A stretch of 64,000 bases of DNA from Namhaeicola litoreus (GCF_042679565.1 NZ_JBHTMY010000003.1:1302001-1366000); one strand, 5' to 3'. Counted from the first letter of the stretch, positions 11,001 through 19,329 are shown. Notes: a model not told the origin generated them from the letters alone. Translations and numbers: made by a program.

Positions 11001-11499
11001 ACTTCTAGACCATTATTATGAAATCGAAGCAGGAATAGGTGTTCATAAATCCCCTAAGCTGTATGGCGCTTTTCCAACCGATCCATACTCTCATACACCT
11101 GCAGGAAAAGGTGCCCAGCAACCAGGTATGACTGGTCAGGTAAAAGAAGATATTTTAAGTAGAATTGGAGAATTGGGTGTGTTTGTTAGAAATGGTTCAA
11201 TAACTTTTGAACCGAGCTTACTTCGGAAAAATGAATTTTTAAACGAACCCAACCACTTCAGTTACACAAACCTCCAAAAGGAAATGGAAGTTATTCCTTT
11301 AGTTAAAAACTCTCTTTGTTTTACATTTTGCCAAGTACCAATTATATATAAACTATCAGATAAAAATGGTATTGAGGTTGAATTTGTTAAGGGATCGAAA
11401 CTTGAATTTCAAAGTTTGAATCTTGATGTGCATACGAGTAAAAAAGTTTTTGAAAGAACTGGGGAGATTAGCCAAATTATTGTTTCATTAAAAAAATAG
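8038..11499 (+). CDS. Cytoplasmic beta-1,3-glucan phosphorylase, GH94/GH149 clan
   Basis: The 1153-residue protein has no signal peptide or membrane segment, so it should be cytoplasmic. Several stretches resemble the GH-Q clan phosphorylases (GH94, GH149, GH161): an N-terminal beta-sandwich rich in aromatic segments, a central (alpha/alpha)6 part with GNWRDIFQNWEAL and DDPWSYIGYWGDHQ, and PEWNDANN at residues 651-658. Asp655 sits where GH94 enzymes have the catalytic acid in their DWND motif. Length fits GH149, whose characterised members phosphorolyse beta-1,3-glucooligosaccharides to glucose-1-phosphate. The neighbouring GH16 and GH17 genes fit that substrate. GH161 is the main alternative, and a family HMM would decide. 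It starts the second half of the locus and is followed after 8 bases by a GH17 lipoprotein. Confidence 0.75.
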   Translation: MDRKNICIGNNTASFQSKNIEGELVNLNKETYYKISNVDAMRSFFMSIVSDSNHWMFLASNGGITAGRKNAESSLFPYYTDDKITESAETTGSKTILQVNKHDKTFLWEPFSNRYEGIYHTVRNLYKNNFGNKVIFEEINIDLGLTFRYEWNSSDTFGFIKKSSLTNNNKTNVEITVLDGLQNLLPSGVNSGLQNSSSNLVDAYKKCELETETGIGIYALSAFIVDKAEPSEALKANVVWSYGLANPIYLLSSLQLKNFREGKVVDQEVDIKAEKGAYFIVSEIVLKANEEKEWTFVADVNQSITAINQLSELIKTDKNIAQRVQQDIDKGTKNLVKLITASDGLQLTADPLNNIRHFSNTLFNVMRGGIFDDDYNIEKVDFIKYISKASKKVSKNRNDVLQSLPELFSLNHLKGIAEKDNDRDFKRLCFEYLPLKFSRRHGDPSRPWNRFSINTRSEIDGSKILDYEGNWRDIFQNWEALAHSYPMFCENMIHKFLNATTFEGYNPYRVTKGGFDWEVIEEDDPWSYIGYWGDHQIIYLLKFLEFSESFHPNRLAALFDQDIFVYANVPYKIKSYNDILKNPKDTIVFDHDLNEKIMRKKVEFGADGTLLSDKNQSIYRVNFIEKMLATVLAKVSNFIPEGGIWMNTQRPEWNDANNALVGNGVSMVTLYYLRRFLDFFEKLLSGNKVESFELSVELALFFEEVIDTLLDKEHILSGIISDKERKEVLDGLGEAASKYRMSIYDHGFSNKKLKITKNQLIDFIILTKNYLDHSIKKNKRSDNLYHAYNIMTLKNNDEISISYLSEMLEGQVAALSSGYLSAKEALELLDGLKSSALFREDQYSYILYPNKELKRFDEKNNIPSSEVEKSELIKTLIANGNSEVVEQDILGNYHFNGSFHNANSLKNALENLPKEKYQKLVGKDKELLLKIFEDTFDHKSFTGRSGTFYGYEGLGSIYWHMVSKLLLAVQENCLLALNTHESEVVVGRLLDHYYEIEAGIGVHKSPKLYGAFPTDPYSHTPAGKGAQQPGMTGQVKEDILSRIGELGVFVRNGSITFEPSLLRKNEFLNEPNHFSYTNLQKEMEVIPLVKNSLCFTFCQVPIIYKLSDKNGIEVEFVKGSKLEFQSLNLDVHTSKKVFERTGEISQIIVSLKK

Positions 11500-11507
11500 T
11501 AAAAAGA

Positions 11508-12803
11508 ATGAAAAAGACTATCAAAATAGTAGTCGGTTTTTTTATTATGATTCTTGTATTTTCATGTAGTAGTAAAACTAAAAAAGAAAATAATTCAAGT
11601 ACAGTGAAAGAACATTCAAATTTAAGTGCCAAAGACATTTTAGGAAATCCTAAATATTTAGCAATGGCTTATGGAGGTTACCGCCATGTTGATCATGATA
11701 TTGAACCAACTATCGATGAACTAAAGGAAGATATGAAGTTATTGTCTTCTATGGGTGTAGGAATTATCCGTACCTACAAAGTGCATCTACCCCATGCTTC
11801 TAATGTATTAAAAGCTATTTCCGAATTAAAGAAAGAAGATCCTAATTTTGAAATGTATGTCATGTTGGGTGCTTGGATTGATTGTAAAAATGCTTGGACA
11901 GACATAGAATCTGATCATAATGTTGAAAGCGAAGCAAATAAACCACAAATTGAAGAAGCGGTTAGACTAGCAAATGAATATCCGGATATCGTGAAAATAA
12001 TTGCTGTAGGAAATGAAGCCATGGTAAAATGGGCGGCAGAATATTATGTGCAGCCTGGTGTAATATTAAAATGGGTGACGTATTTACAAAATTTAAAGAA
12101 AACTGGTAAGTTGGATAAGGATTTATGGATAACGAGCTCCGACAATTTTGCCTCATGGGGGGGTGGTGAAGCAGAATATCGTGTTGAAGATTTAGAAAAA
12201 CTTATAAAAGCAGTAGATTATATATCAATGCACACCTATCCTTTTTTGGATTCACATTACAACCCCTCATTTTGGAAAATTCCTGAAGAGGGTCAAAATT
12301 ATACGGATAAAGAAAAGATAGATGCTTCAATGTTAAGAGCCAAGGAATTTATGATCTCTCAATATCAATCTGTTCATGATTATGTTAAAAGTTTAGGAAT
12401 TGATAAACCTATCCACATAGGTGAAACAGGTTGGTCTAGTGCATCTCATAATCTCTTTGGACCCGAAGGTTCTAAAGCAGCAGATGAATATAAAGGAGCC
12501 TTGTATTACAATTATATCAGAGATTGGTCTTCTAAAGAAGGAATATCTTGTTTTTATTTTGAAGCTTTTGATGAACCATGGAAAGATGCCAATAACCCTT
12601 TAGGTGAAGAAAATCATTTTGGTTTATTTACAGTAGATGGTCAAGCCAAATACGCCTTGTGGAAAATGGTGGATATTGGAACATTTGCAGGGCTAACAAG
12701 AGGTGGTCGACAAATTAAAAAGACTTACAATGGTGATAAAGATTTACTTATGAAAGACGTATTGGTACCTCCAATGGCAAATGAAACCAAAGCGATTAAA
12801 TAA
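11508..12803 (+). CDS. GH17 beta-1,3-glucanase lipoprotein
   Basis: The 431-residue protein has a lipoprotein signal (lipobox VFSC, ~Cys20) and a Ser/Lys/Asn-rich tether. GH17 motifs are clear: AVGNEAM with Glu170 as acid/base, HIGETGWSS with Glu306 as nucleophile, and the terminal FYFEAFDEPWK. GH17 enzymes retain configuration and act on beta-1,3-glucan as endo- or exo-glucanases or as transglycosylases, and sequence alone does not separate these. This is the only exported GH17 of the four in the locus. Its closest local relative by motif is the cytosolic enzyme at 16235 (both carry EAFDEPWK), not the MFS-linked pair (which carry SSFDESWK). It may shorten oligosaccharides in the periplasm or at the surface before inner-membrane uptake. 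Confidence 0.88.
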   Translation: MKKTIKIVVGFFIMILVFSCSSKTKKENNSSTVKEHSNLSAKDILGNPKYLAMAYGGYRHVDHDIEPTIDELKEDMKLLSSMGVGIIRTYKVHLPHASNVLKAISELKKEDPNFEMYVMLGAWIDCKNAWTDIESDHNVESEANKPQIEEAVRLANEYPDIVKIIAVGNEAMVKWAAEYYVQPGVILKWVTYLQNLKKTGKLDKDLWITSSDNFASWGGGEAEYRVEDLEKLIKAVDYISMHTYPFLDSHYNPSFWKIPEEGQNYTDKEKIDASMLRAKEFMISQYQSVHDYVKSLGIDKPIHIGETGWSSASHNLFGPEGSKAADEYKGALYYNYIRDWSSKEGISCFYFEAFDEPWKDANNPLGEENHFGLFTVDGQAKYALWKMVDIGTFAGLTRGGRQIKKTYNGDKDLLMKDVLVPPMANETKAIK

Positions 12804-12894
12804 TTATGTGTTTTAAAATGTAGAAAATTTAGATTTCAATCTACTGGTCAAGACTATTAAAAAACAAATATTAAACAACCATAAACCAAAAAAT

Positions 12895-15252
12895 ATGTCA
12901 AATGTTAAAACAGTAGGAACGAATAAAGTCCCATTCGGTCAAAAATTAGCCTTTGGGGTCGGAATGTTTGCGAACCAGATGTTTCCAGCTATTCTAGGAA
13001 TTTTTATGGTTTCCCTGGTACAATCATTTGGTTTTAACGGTTGGTTATGGTCTCTTGTTTATTTTTTTCCAAGAATTTTTGATTCCATTACCGATCCTAT
13101 TATGGGTTTTATTTCTGATAATACTAAATCGAAATGGGGAAGACGAAAACCGTATGTTTTACTCGGTGCGGTTATTATGGGAGTAGCATTTACCCTTATG
13201 TGGCAGCTACATACTGATAATTCATTGCAATATAATTTTTGGTATTTCTTTTTATGGTCAATTGTATTTTATTTAGGGCTGACATTTTTTAGCGTACCCT
13301 ATGTGGCTATGGGCTACGAAATGAGCAATGATTTTCATGAAAGAACAAATATTATGGCTGTTGCTCAATGGATTGGTCAATGGGCTTGGGTCATAGCTCC
13401 ATGGTTTTGGGTAATTATGGATGATCCAGATTGGTTTCCTTCTCAAGCTATTGCGGTTCGTGATTTGGCAATTTGGGTTGCTGTACCTTGTGCAATTGCC
13501 GCAATGATTCCTGCAATTTTCATCAAAGGTAAGTCTACACTTGAAGAAAATTATGAACCACTTAATACTTCTAATATTGGAGGTAGTCTACTCAAAATAA
13601 TCGAAAGCTTTAAAGATGCGTTTAAAATAGCAGAGTTTAGAAAAATATGTGGTGCTACATTTTTAATTTTTAATGCATTTAATACCGTAGCCGCACTTAC
13701 CTATTTTGTGATTGTTTATAGACTATTTAATGGTGATGCAGCCGCTACCGGAATTTGGGTTGCCTTGTTTGGTTGTATTGGAGCTTTAGGGACAACTTTT
13801 ATCGTAATTCCGGTTGTTACTTGGATGTCAAAAAAAATGGGAAAAATAAAAGCGTTCATGTGGGCACAGGGAATTTCGATTATCGGCTACATTATGATGT
13901 ATTTTCTATTTGTGCCCGGAAAACCATGGCTTTACATCATCGCACTGCCCTTTTTCTCTTTTGGTATAGGAAGCTTGTTTACGATTATGATGTCAATGAC
14001 AGCTGATGTAATCGATATTGATGAATTGAATTCAGGTAAAAGGCGAGAAGGTATTTTTGGTGCCATTTATTGGTGGATGGTGAAAGTTGGTTTTGCAATC
14101 GCAGGTGCACTTAGCGGTGTGATTATTGGGGTGGTTGGCTTCAATCCTGATTTACCTGCTACAGATCAACAAGGTGCTGTTGATGGATTGCACGCATTCT
14201 TTTGCTTTTTCCCAGCCGTAGGAACAATTATTGCTATGCTGATAATGAAGAATTATGATGTAACAGAAGAACGCGCCAATGAAATACGTGCCGAGTTGGA
14301 TAAGCGTAAGAAGCCTGAAACACAGAAATCATCTTCTTATTACCATACAGACAAATTGCTGTCATTGTCATCTATGAATTTCGATATGTCTTCTGTCAAT
14401 GTTATCGATTTTTCAAAAATGTCCGAGAAAGAAATTAGCCAACACTTTTTAAAATCTTTGAATAGTGGAATTCCTGGACTTTGCTTTAGCCCTTATTTAG
14501 AAGGGCAGAATGTTGGAGATCAGTTATCCGAAAAACAAATACAGCAGCGCATGGATATCATCGCACCATATACAAAATGGATACGCTCCTTCTCTTCTAC
14601 AGATGGAAATGAGTTTATACCGAAAGTTGCCCGTAAAAAAGGATTAAAAACCATGATTGGCGCTTGGATTGGAAATGATAAAAGTAAAAATGAAACCGAA
14701 ATTACTGCTTTAATAAATTTGGCTAAGCAAGGATTAGTTGATATAGCTGTTGTAGGAAACGAGGTATTACTTCGAAACGAATTATCAGAACAAGAATTAA
14801 TAAAGTATATAAAAAGAGTTAAAACAGCTTTACCAGATATTCCTGTGGGGTATGTTGATGCCTATTTTCAATTCGTAGAACGTCCAAATATTGTTGACGC
14901 CTGCGATATGATTCTTGCCAATTGTTATCCTTTTTGGGAAGGATATACCATCGAACAGTCTACATTATACTTGCGACAGATGTATGCTGTAACTAAAAAT
15001 GCGGCAAATGGTAAACCTGTTATGATTACAGAAACAGGTTGGCCAAATCAAGGAATGCCCAATAATGAAGCTCATCCATCACCCGCCAATGCAATGAAAT
15101 ATTTTATTAATGTAAATAAATGGGCATCCGAAGAGCAAATTGATTTATTCTATTTCTCTTCCTTCGATGAATCTTGGAAAGTACACCATGAAGGAGATGT
15201 TGGTCAACGTTGGGGAATTTGGGATAAGAATGAAAAATTGAAATACAATTAA
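12895..15252 (+). CDS. MFS (GPH-type) sugar symporter fused to a GH17 glucanase
   Basis: This is one 785-residue frame. Residues ~15-455 are a 12-helix transporter of the glycoside-pentoside-hexuronide:cation symporter type, with the DPIMGFISDNTKSKWGRRKP loop and a second-half loop ADVIDIDELNSGKRREG. After a short charged, Ser-rich linker, residues ~490-785 form a complete GH17 domain: VVGNEV with Glu623 as acid/base, ITETGWPN with Glu713 as nucleophile, and SSFDESWK near the end. With 12 helices and an N-terminus inside, the GH17 part should face the cytosol, so substrate could be cut as it enters. The GH17 part is a close paralogue of the next gene, down to the shared ending WDKNEKLK. I infer beta-1,3-gluco-oligosaccharides as cargo. 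Confidence 0.88.
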   Translation: MSNVKTVGTNKVPFGQKLAFGVGMFANQMFPAILGIFMVSLVQSFGFNGWLWSLVYFFPRIFDSITDPIMGFISDNTKSKWGRRKPYVLLGAVIMGVAFTLMWQLHTDNSLQYNFWYFFLWSIVFYLGLTFFSVPYVAMGYEMSNDFHERTNIMAVAQWIGQWAWVIAPWFWVIMDDPDWFPSQAIAVRDLAIWVAVPCAIAAMIPAIFIKGKSTLEENYEPLNTSNIGGSLLKIIESFKDAFKIAEFRKICGATFLIFNAFNTVAALTYFVIVYRLFNGDAAATGIWVALFGCIGALGTTFIVIPVVTWMSKKMGKIKAFMWAQGISIIGYIMMYFLFVPGKPWLYIIALPFFSFGIGSLFTIMMSMTADVIDIDELNSGKRREGIFGAIYWWMVKVGFAIAGALSGVIIGVVGFNPDLPATDQQGAVDGLHAFFCFFPAVGTIIAMLIMKNYDVTEERANEIRAELDKRKKPETQKSSSYYHTDKLLSLSSMNFDMSSVNVIDFSKMSEKEISQHFLKSLNSGIPGLCFSPYLEGQNVGDQLSEKQIQQRMDIIAPYTKWIRSFSSTDGNEFIPKVARKKGLKTMIGAWIGNDKSKNETEITALINLAKQGLVDIAVVGNEVLLRNELSEQELIKYIKRVKTALPDIPVGYVDAYFQFVERPNIVDACDMILANCYPFWEGYTIEQSTLYLRQMYAVTKNAANGKPVMITETGWPNQGMPNNEAHPSPANAMKYFINVNKWASEEQIDLFYFSSFDESWKVHHEGDVGQRWGIWDKNEKLKYN

Positions 15253-15300
15253 TCTTTTTATTTCAGGAAATTATCGAACTAACAATTAAAATATTGCAAA

Positions 15301-16209
15301 ATGTCATACAGAAAAGAACGCCAATTTACACTAACTGGGACTAATTACTCTGATTATGCTGGAATTGATTTTACCGAATTGTCCGTTGCAAAATTAGAAC
15401 ATCTTTGGCGTGAGACTCTTGAGAATGGAATGCATGGGCTTTGCTTTAGTATGTACGAAGATGGGCAAAAACCGGGCGATATAATTACAGAAGATCAGGT
15501 TTTTAGACGAATGGAAATTATTAAGCCATATACCAAATGGGTGCGCTCATTTTCTTGTGTTGAAGGAAATGAACATATCCCACGCATTGCACATAAAATG
15601 GGGCTTAACACCTTAGTAGGCGCTTGGTTAGGAGATGATCTTGAAATGAATGAAGCAGAAATTGAAAGTTTGATCTCATTGGCGAAAAAAGGTTATGTAG
15701 ATATAGCGGCTGTTGGTAATGAAGTGATGTATCGCAAAGAATTGACCGAGGAACAATTAATAAAGTATATCAATCGTGTAAAAGAAGCACTACCAGGGAT
15801 ACCCGTGGGATATGTAGATGCATATTACGAATTCTCTCATCGCCCTGGAATTACAGAAGCTTGTGATGTTATTTTAGCAAATTGCTATCCCTATTGGGAA
15901 GGTTGTCCACTGGAATATTCATTAAACCATATGAGAGAAATGTATGCACAAGCGGTAGATGCAGGAAAAGGGAAAAAAGTTATTATTACAGAGACAGGTT
16001 GGCCAAGTGAAGGTGGTAGTCTTAAGGGTGCCATGGCATCGCCTGAAAATGCCATGAAATATTTCATTAACGCACAAGCGTGGTCTGCAAAAGAAAATAT
16101 TGATATGTTTTATTTTTCATCCTTTGATGAGTCTTGGAAAACTGGTTCAGAAGGCGATGTTGGCGCATTTTGGGGTCTTTGGGATAAAAATGAAAAATTA
16201 AAATTTTAA
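15301..16209 (+). CDS. Cytosolic GH17 beta-1,3-glucanase-like protein
   Basis: The 302-residue protein lacks a signal peptide. GH17 motifs: AVGNEVM with Glu141 as acid/base, IITETGWPS with Glu231 as nucleophile, and SSFDESWK. It matches the C-terminal half of the preceding transporter fusion along its whole length (for example IPVGYVDAY, ILANCYP, NAMKYFIN and the terminal WDKNEKLK), so one is a duplicate of the other. Lying 48 bases downstream on the same strand, it should be co-transcribed. The likely role is soluble trimming or transglycosylation of imported beta-1,3-glucan oligomers before phosphorolysis. The exact reaction is unknown. Confidence 0.85.
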   Translation: MSYRKERQFTLTGTNYSDYAGIDFTELSVAKLEHLWRETLENGMHGLCFSMYEDGQKPGDIITEDQVFRRMEIIKPYTKWVRSFSCVEGNEHIPRIAHKMGLNTLVGAWLGDDLEMNEAEIESLISLAKKGYVDIAAVGNEVMYRKELTEEQLIKYINRVKEALPGIPVGYVDAYYEFSHRPGITEACDVILANCYPYWEGCPLEYSLNHMREMYAQAVDAGKGKKVIITETGWPSEGGSLKGAMASPENAMKYFINAQAWSAKENIDMFYFSSFDESWKTGSEGDVGAFWGLWDKNEKLKF

Positions 16210-16234
16210 CAATTATTAATTGTAGGATTGATTG

Positions 16235-17179
16235 ATGAAGCTAACCCAAGAATTAAAAATACCATTTGGAAATGCTATTTGCTACTCTGGTTTTCGTGAA
16301 GGACAAATGCCGGGAGGAGCGGTTCCTTCTTATGAAGAGATCAAGGAAGATCTTTTAATTCTTCATAAAAATTGGAAATATTTGCGTTTATATGACTGTG
16401 ATGAGCATGCTCAAATTGTATTAGACGTGATCACACAAGAAAAGCTCGACTTTAAAGTAATGTTGGGAGCATATATCGTAGCTGAGAAGAACAATTTTGG
16501 CTGTCCATGGGGTGGGTCCTACTCGGAAGATGTTCTGAAAAAAAATAAAGAAAAAAATATTGAACAAATACATAAACTCATACAAACTGCCAATCGATAT
16601 CCTGACATTATTTTTTGTTTATCGGCCGGAAATGAAGCGTGTGTAGATTGGACTGATCACTACGTCCCGGTAGAAAGTGTGATTGATTATGTTAGAATGT
16701 TAAAAAAAGCGACAAAACAACCTGTTACATTTTGCGAAAACTATGTCCCCTGGCTCAATAAATTGAATAAATTGGTCGATGAATTAGATTTTGTATCCAT
16801 TCATACGTATCCGGTTTGGGAATATAAACATATACATGATTCATTAAATTACACCAAAGAAAATTATTACGCCGTTGCCAACAAATACCCTAACAAGCCT
16901 GTTATTATCACTGAGGCGGGCTGGGCAACTAATTCTAATGGGAAAGGAATAAATCAAGAAAATGTAAGTGAAGAAAATCAGAAAATTTATTATGATGATT
17001 TAATAAAATGGACCACAGAACGAAAGATTTTAACTTTTGTTTTTGAGGCTTTCGACGAACCATGGAAAGGATCTAACGACCCATTAGAACCCGAAAAACA
17101 CTGGGGACTTTTTAAGGAAGATAGGACTCCGAAAAAAGTTATGAAGCACCTTTATTCAAAACTAACAATAAAGTCATAG
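16235..17179 (+). CDS. Cytosolic GH17 beta-1,3-glucanase-like protein, second type
   Basis: The ATG at 16235 is preferred over an in-frame TTG one codon upstream, giving 314 residues with no signal peptide. GH17 motifs: SAGNEACVDW with Glu134 as acid/base, IITEAGWAT with Glu227 as nucleophile, and FEAFDEPWK near the end. It is closer in motif to the exported GH17 at 11508 than to its immediate neighbour, so the locus holds two GH17 subtypes, each in two copies. It is the last gene of the glucan locus, 25 bases after the previous gene. A cytosolic exo- or endo-glucanase feeding the phosphorylase is the simplest reading. Confidence 0.85.
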   Translation: MKLTQELKIPFGNAICYSGFREGQMPGGAVPSYEEIKEDLLILHKNWKYLRLYDCDEHAQIVLDVITQEKLDFKVMLGAYIVAEKNNFGCPWGGSYSEDVLKKNKEKNIEQIHKLIQTANRYPDIIFCLSAGNEACVDWTDHYVPVESVIDYVRMLKKATKQPVTFCENYVPWLNKLNKLVDELDFVSIHTYPVWEYKHIHDSLNYTKENYYAVANKYPNKPVIITEAGWATNSNGKGINQENVSEENQKIYYDDLIKWTTERKILTFVFEAFDEPWKGSNDPLEPEKHWGLFKEDRTPKKVMKHLYSKLTIKS

Positions 17180-17242
17180 GAATCTAATGAAAATAGTTTT
17201 TTAAAACACTTCATTTAATACCCTACATATCTATACTTTAAA

Positions 17243-17707
17243 TCAATTATACATGCTGAAATATAAATTTAATGAACATGCTACTAATAACCAAAGAGCA
17301 TAGGGTAAAATTAAAAGTGTAAGCCATTTCATCTCTTTTCTAAAAGAAAATAAAAAAATGAAAACAACTACAGTTAAAGAAATAAGGATAAACATGGCCA
17401 TATTTACCCAATGTATATTAAAAAAGAAATAATTCCAGCTGATATTTAATAGAACCTGAATTGTAAAGAGTAATTTCAAGGGAAAATCAGTTCTTTTCAA
17501 AAAAAGAAAGGCCATATAAACCGAAAAACAAATCATTATTGTTGTCCAGGCAAATCCAAATACCCAACCAGGCGGCGTCCACGGTGCTTTCTCTAAAGAA
17601 TTATACCACTCTGCCTGTGGCCCGTTATTCATCAATAAGCCACCTAAGGCTAGAGATCCAAAATTGATGAATAAGAAAAGGAGTAAATTTTTAAATAGCT
17701 TGTTCAC
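17243..17707 (-). CDS. tspO: TspO/MBR family membrane protein
   Basis: The 154-residue protein has five hydrophobic segments and the TspO motif WYNSLEKAPWTPPGWVFGFAWT near residues 34-56, followed by the conserved NISWNYFFF helix. TspO proteins bind tetrapyrroles and in bacteria are linked to porphyrin and light/oxidative stress responses. Translation appears to begin at GTG (17707), directly abutting the stop of the upstream SDR gene. The next in-frame Met would remove the first helix. It is the last gene of the folE operon, which fits a photo-oxidative stress role. Confidence 0.9.
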   Translation of the reverse strand: MNKLFKNLLLFLFINFGSLALGGLLMNNGPQAEWYNSLEKAPWTPPGWVFGFAWTTIMICFSVYMAFLFLKRTDFPLKLLFTIQVLLNISWNYFFFNIHWVNMAMFILISLTVVVFIFLFSFRKEMKWLTLLILPYALWLLVACSLNLYFSMYN

Positions 17708-18388
17708 TTATTTGAGATTAACAATTCCACAATCCATTTCTATTACTTGACCACTAATAGATTTGGCTATGGGTGAAGATAAGTAATTTGCCATAGAAGC
17801 TACTTCTTCCGGATCTAAAATCTTTTTTAAAGGATGTCTTTCGATCATTTTTTCCATCATAGCATCATTTCTTAATATTGATGACGCCAATGATGTATTT
17901 GTGATCGTGGGGGCAACGGCATTAATTCTAATGGTGGGTGCAAATTCTGCCGCAAGTGATTTTACCAATCCTTCTACAGCTCCTTTCGCTGCACCAATAC
18001 TGGCATGAAAAGTCATGCCCATTTTTACGGCCACTGTACTGAAGAGAATTATACTGGGATCATGACCCTTTTTCAGTACATCGAGATATTTCTGAATTAC
18101 TCTAACAGCACCAAAAAAATTGATTTCAAGATCATTTTGAAAATCTTTTTGCGATAAACGATTAAAAGGTTTTAAGTTGATACTTCCCGGACAATAAAAG
18201 ATTTGATCCACTTGATCTAGATTGGGTAACTCGTCACTCAAAATATCGATTTCGAAGTGAGTCAAGTTAGCATGATCCACATTCGGTTTAGAACGACTAA
18301 AATTAATCACTCTATTATTATCGATATTAAGAGCAACGAGCCTTTCACCAACTCCTTTACTTCCGCCTACTACGAGAATAGTACGCAT
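17708..18388 (-). CDS. Short-chain dehydrogenase/reductase
   Basis: The 226-residue SDR has an N-terminal Rossmann motif VVGGSKGVGE (variant of TGxxxGxG), an FYCPGS segment in place of NNAG, a conserved Ser in ILFSTVAVKMGM, and a C-terminal GQVIEMDCG. The usual YxxxK is altered: the equivalent region reads FHASIGAAKGAVEGL, with His/Ala where Tyr is expected, though the Lys is present. It is therefore either catalytically unusual or a binding protein. It lies 3 bases after the 74-residue gene and abuts tspO. SDRs near photolyase and folE genes may act on pterins, but that is inference. Confidence 0.8.
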   Translation of the reverse strand: MRTILVVGGSKGVGERLVALNIDNNRVINFSRSKPNVDHANLTHFEIDILSDELPNLDQVDQIFYCPGSINLKPFNRLSQKDFQNDLEINFFGAVRVIQKYLDVLKKGHDPSIILFSTVAVKMGMTFHASIGAAKGAVEGLVKSLAAEFAPTIRINAVAPTITNTSLASSILRNDAMMEKMIERHPLKKILDPEEVASMANYLSSPIAKSISGQVIEMDCGIVNLK

Positions 18389-18391
18389 GTT

Positions 18392-18616
18392 TTAAATATC
18401 TTTAGGCATTTTGTATAACCGCTTTTCAACTTTACGTTTTATCGCTGTCAAACGCTTCATTAAATCCATTATACTATCATCCTTTTTTTGTTTGTAAATC
18501 TCATTGAGAGATAGAATAAGATCTTTTGCTTTTCTAGAAGCAAGTATTCTGTCGTTTGTAGTTTTTAAAGAAAGCTTAGAGCTTTCAAATTCGTAAGCTT
18601 GGGCTAAAACATCCAT
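18392..18616 (-). CDS. Small conserved protein, paralogue of the one at 28.2 kb
   Basis: The 74-residue, Lys-rich, probably all-helical protein has no signal peptide. I do not recognise a named domain. It shares long blocks with the protein at 28213-28434, for example RILASR, LILSLNE and IMDLMKRLT, then IKRKVEKRL in one and IKRKIEKRL in the other. It sits between folE and the SDR with 3-base gaps, so it is translated with the folE operon. The duplicated copy outside the cluster shows it is a real gene. Function unknown. Confidence 0.75.
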   Translation of the reverse strand: MDVLAQAYEFESSKLSLKTTNDRILASRKAKDLILSLNEIYKQKKDDSIMDLMKRLTAIKRKVEKRLYKMPKDI

Positions 18617-18619
18617 GAT

Positions 18620-19318
18620 TTATTGGTTTATATAGTTATGTAATTCGTTGATTTTTTGAGGATCATTAAAAGCACCTCCGTAGAATGCGGTAACGGTTGC
18701 CGATGTTTCATCTTTAATTCCACGAGAAGAAACACATAAATGTTTGGCATCAATAATGACAGCCACATCGTCGGTTTCTAAAATTTCTGATAGCTCCTTC
18801 CCTATTTGATTGGTCAACCTTTCCTGAACCTGTGGTCGTTTGGCGTAATATTGAACAATTCTGTTCAATTTTGATAAACCAATTACTTTACCGGAAGAAA
18901 TATATGCCACATGAGCTTTTCCTATAATCGGTACGAAATGGTGCTCACAATTTGAATAAAAGGTGATATTTTTTTCTACCAACATTTGATTATATCGATA
19001 TTTATTTTCGAACAAAGCTACTTTTGGTTTATTTTTTGGATTCAAACCTGAAAATATTTCATCGATATACATTTTAGCTACTCTCTGAGGTGTTCCTTTG
19101 AGCGAATCGTCTGTTAAATCAAGACCCATAACATCCATTATTTCACCAAAAAGAACTGCAATGATATCCTTTTTTTGTTGATCACTCATGTCGAACGCAT
19201 CAGGTCTCATCGGGGTTTCCATACCCGTAGAAATATGATCATCACCAAATTCTTCTACAGATAAAAGATTTAAATCGTGTCCGTTTATTTTTTCTAAAAT
19301 ATCTCCGTTGATTTTCAT
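18620..19318 (-). CDS. folE: GTP cyclohydrolase I
   Basis: The 232-residue protein has all FolE landmarks: zinc ligands Cys124 and His127 in NCEHHFVP and Cys195 in HLCVSSRG, GKVIGLSKLNR at ~143-153, and RPQVQERLT at ~161-169. It converts GTP to 7,8-dihydroneopterin triphosphate, the first step of folate synthesis. Leading a cluster with a CRY-DASH gene, it may be induced to supply the methenyl-tetrahydrofolate antenna of the photolyase. The promoter upstream reads TTTG-N20-TATATTTG and is flanked by two copies of a TGTTTAA-N16-TTAAACA inverted repeat. Confidence 0.95.
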   Translation of the reverse strand: MKINGDILEKINGHDLNLLSVEEFGDDHISTGMETPMRPDAFDMSDQQKKDIIAVLFGEIMDVMGLDLTDDSLKGTPQRVAKMYIDEIFSGLNPKNKPKVALFENKYRYNQMLVEKNITFYSNCEHHFVPIIGKAHVAYISSGKVIGLSKLNRIVQYYAKRPQVQERLTNQIGKELSEILETDDVAVIIDAKHLCVSSRGIKDETSATVTAFYGGAFNDPQKINELHNYINQ

Positions 19319-19329
19319 AATTTCTACGT

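Noticed and set aside
12421..12603. Overlapping plus-strand frame inside the exported GH17 gene
   Set aside because: A shadow frame with no start context. The GH17 frame is complete with both catalytic residues.
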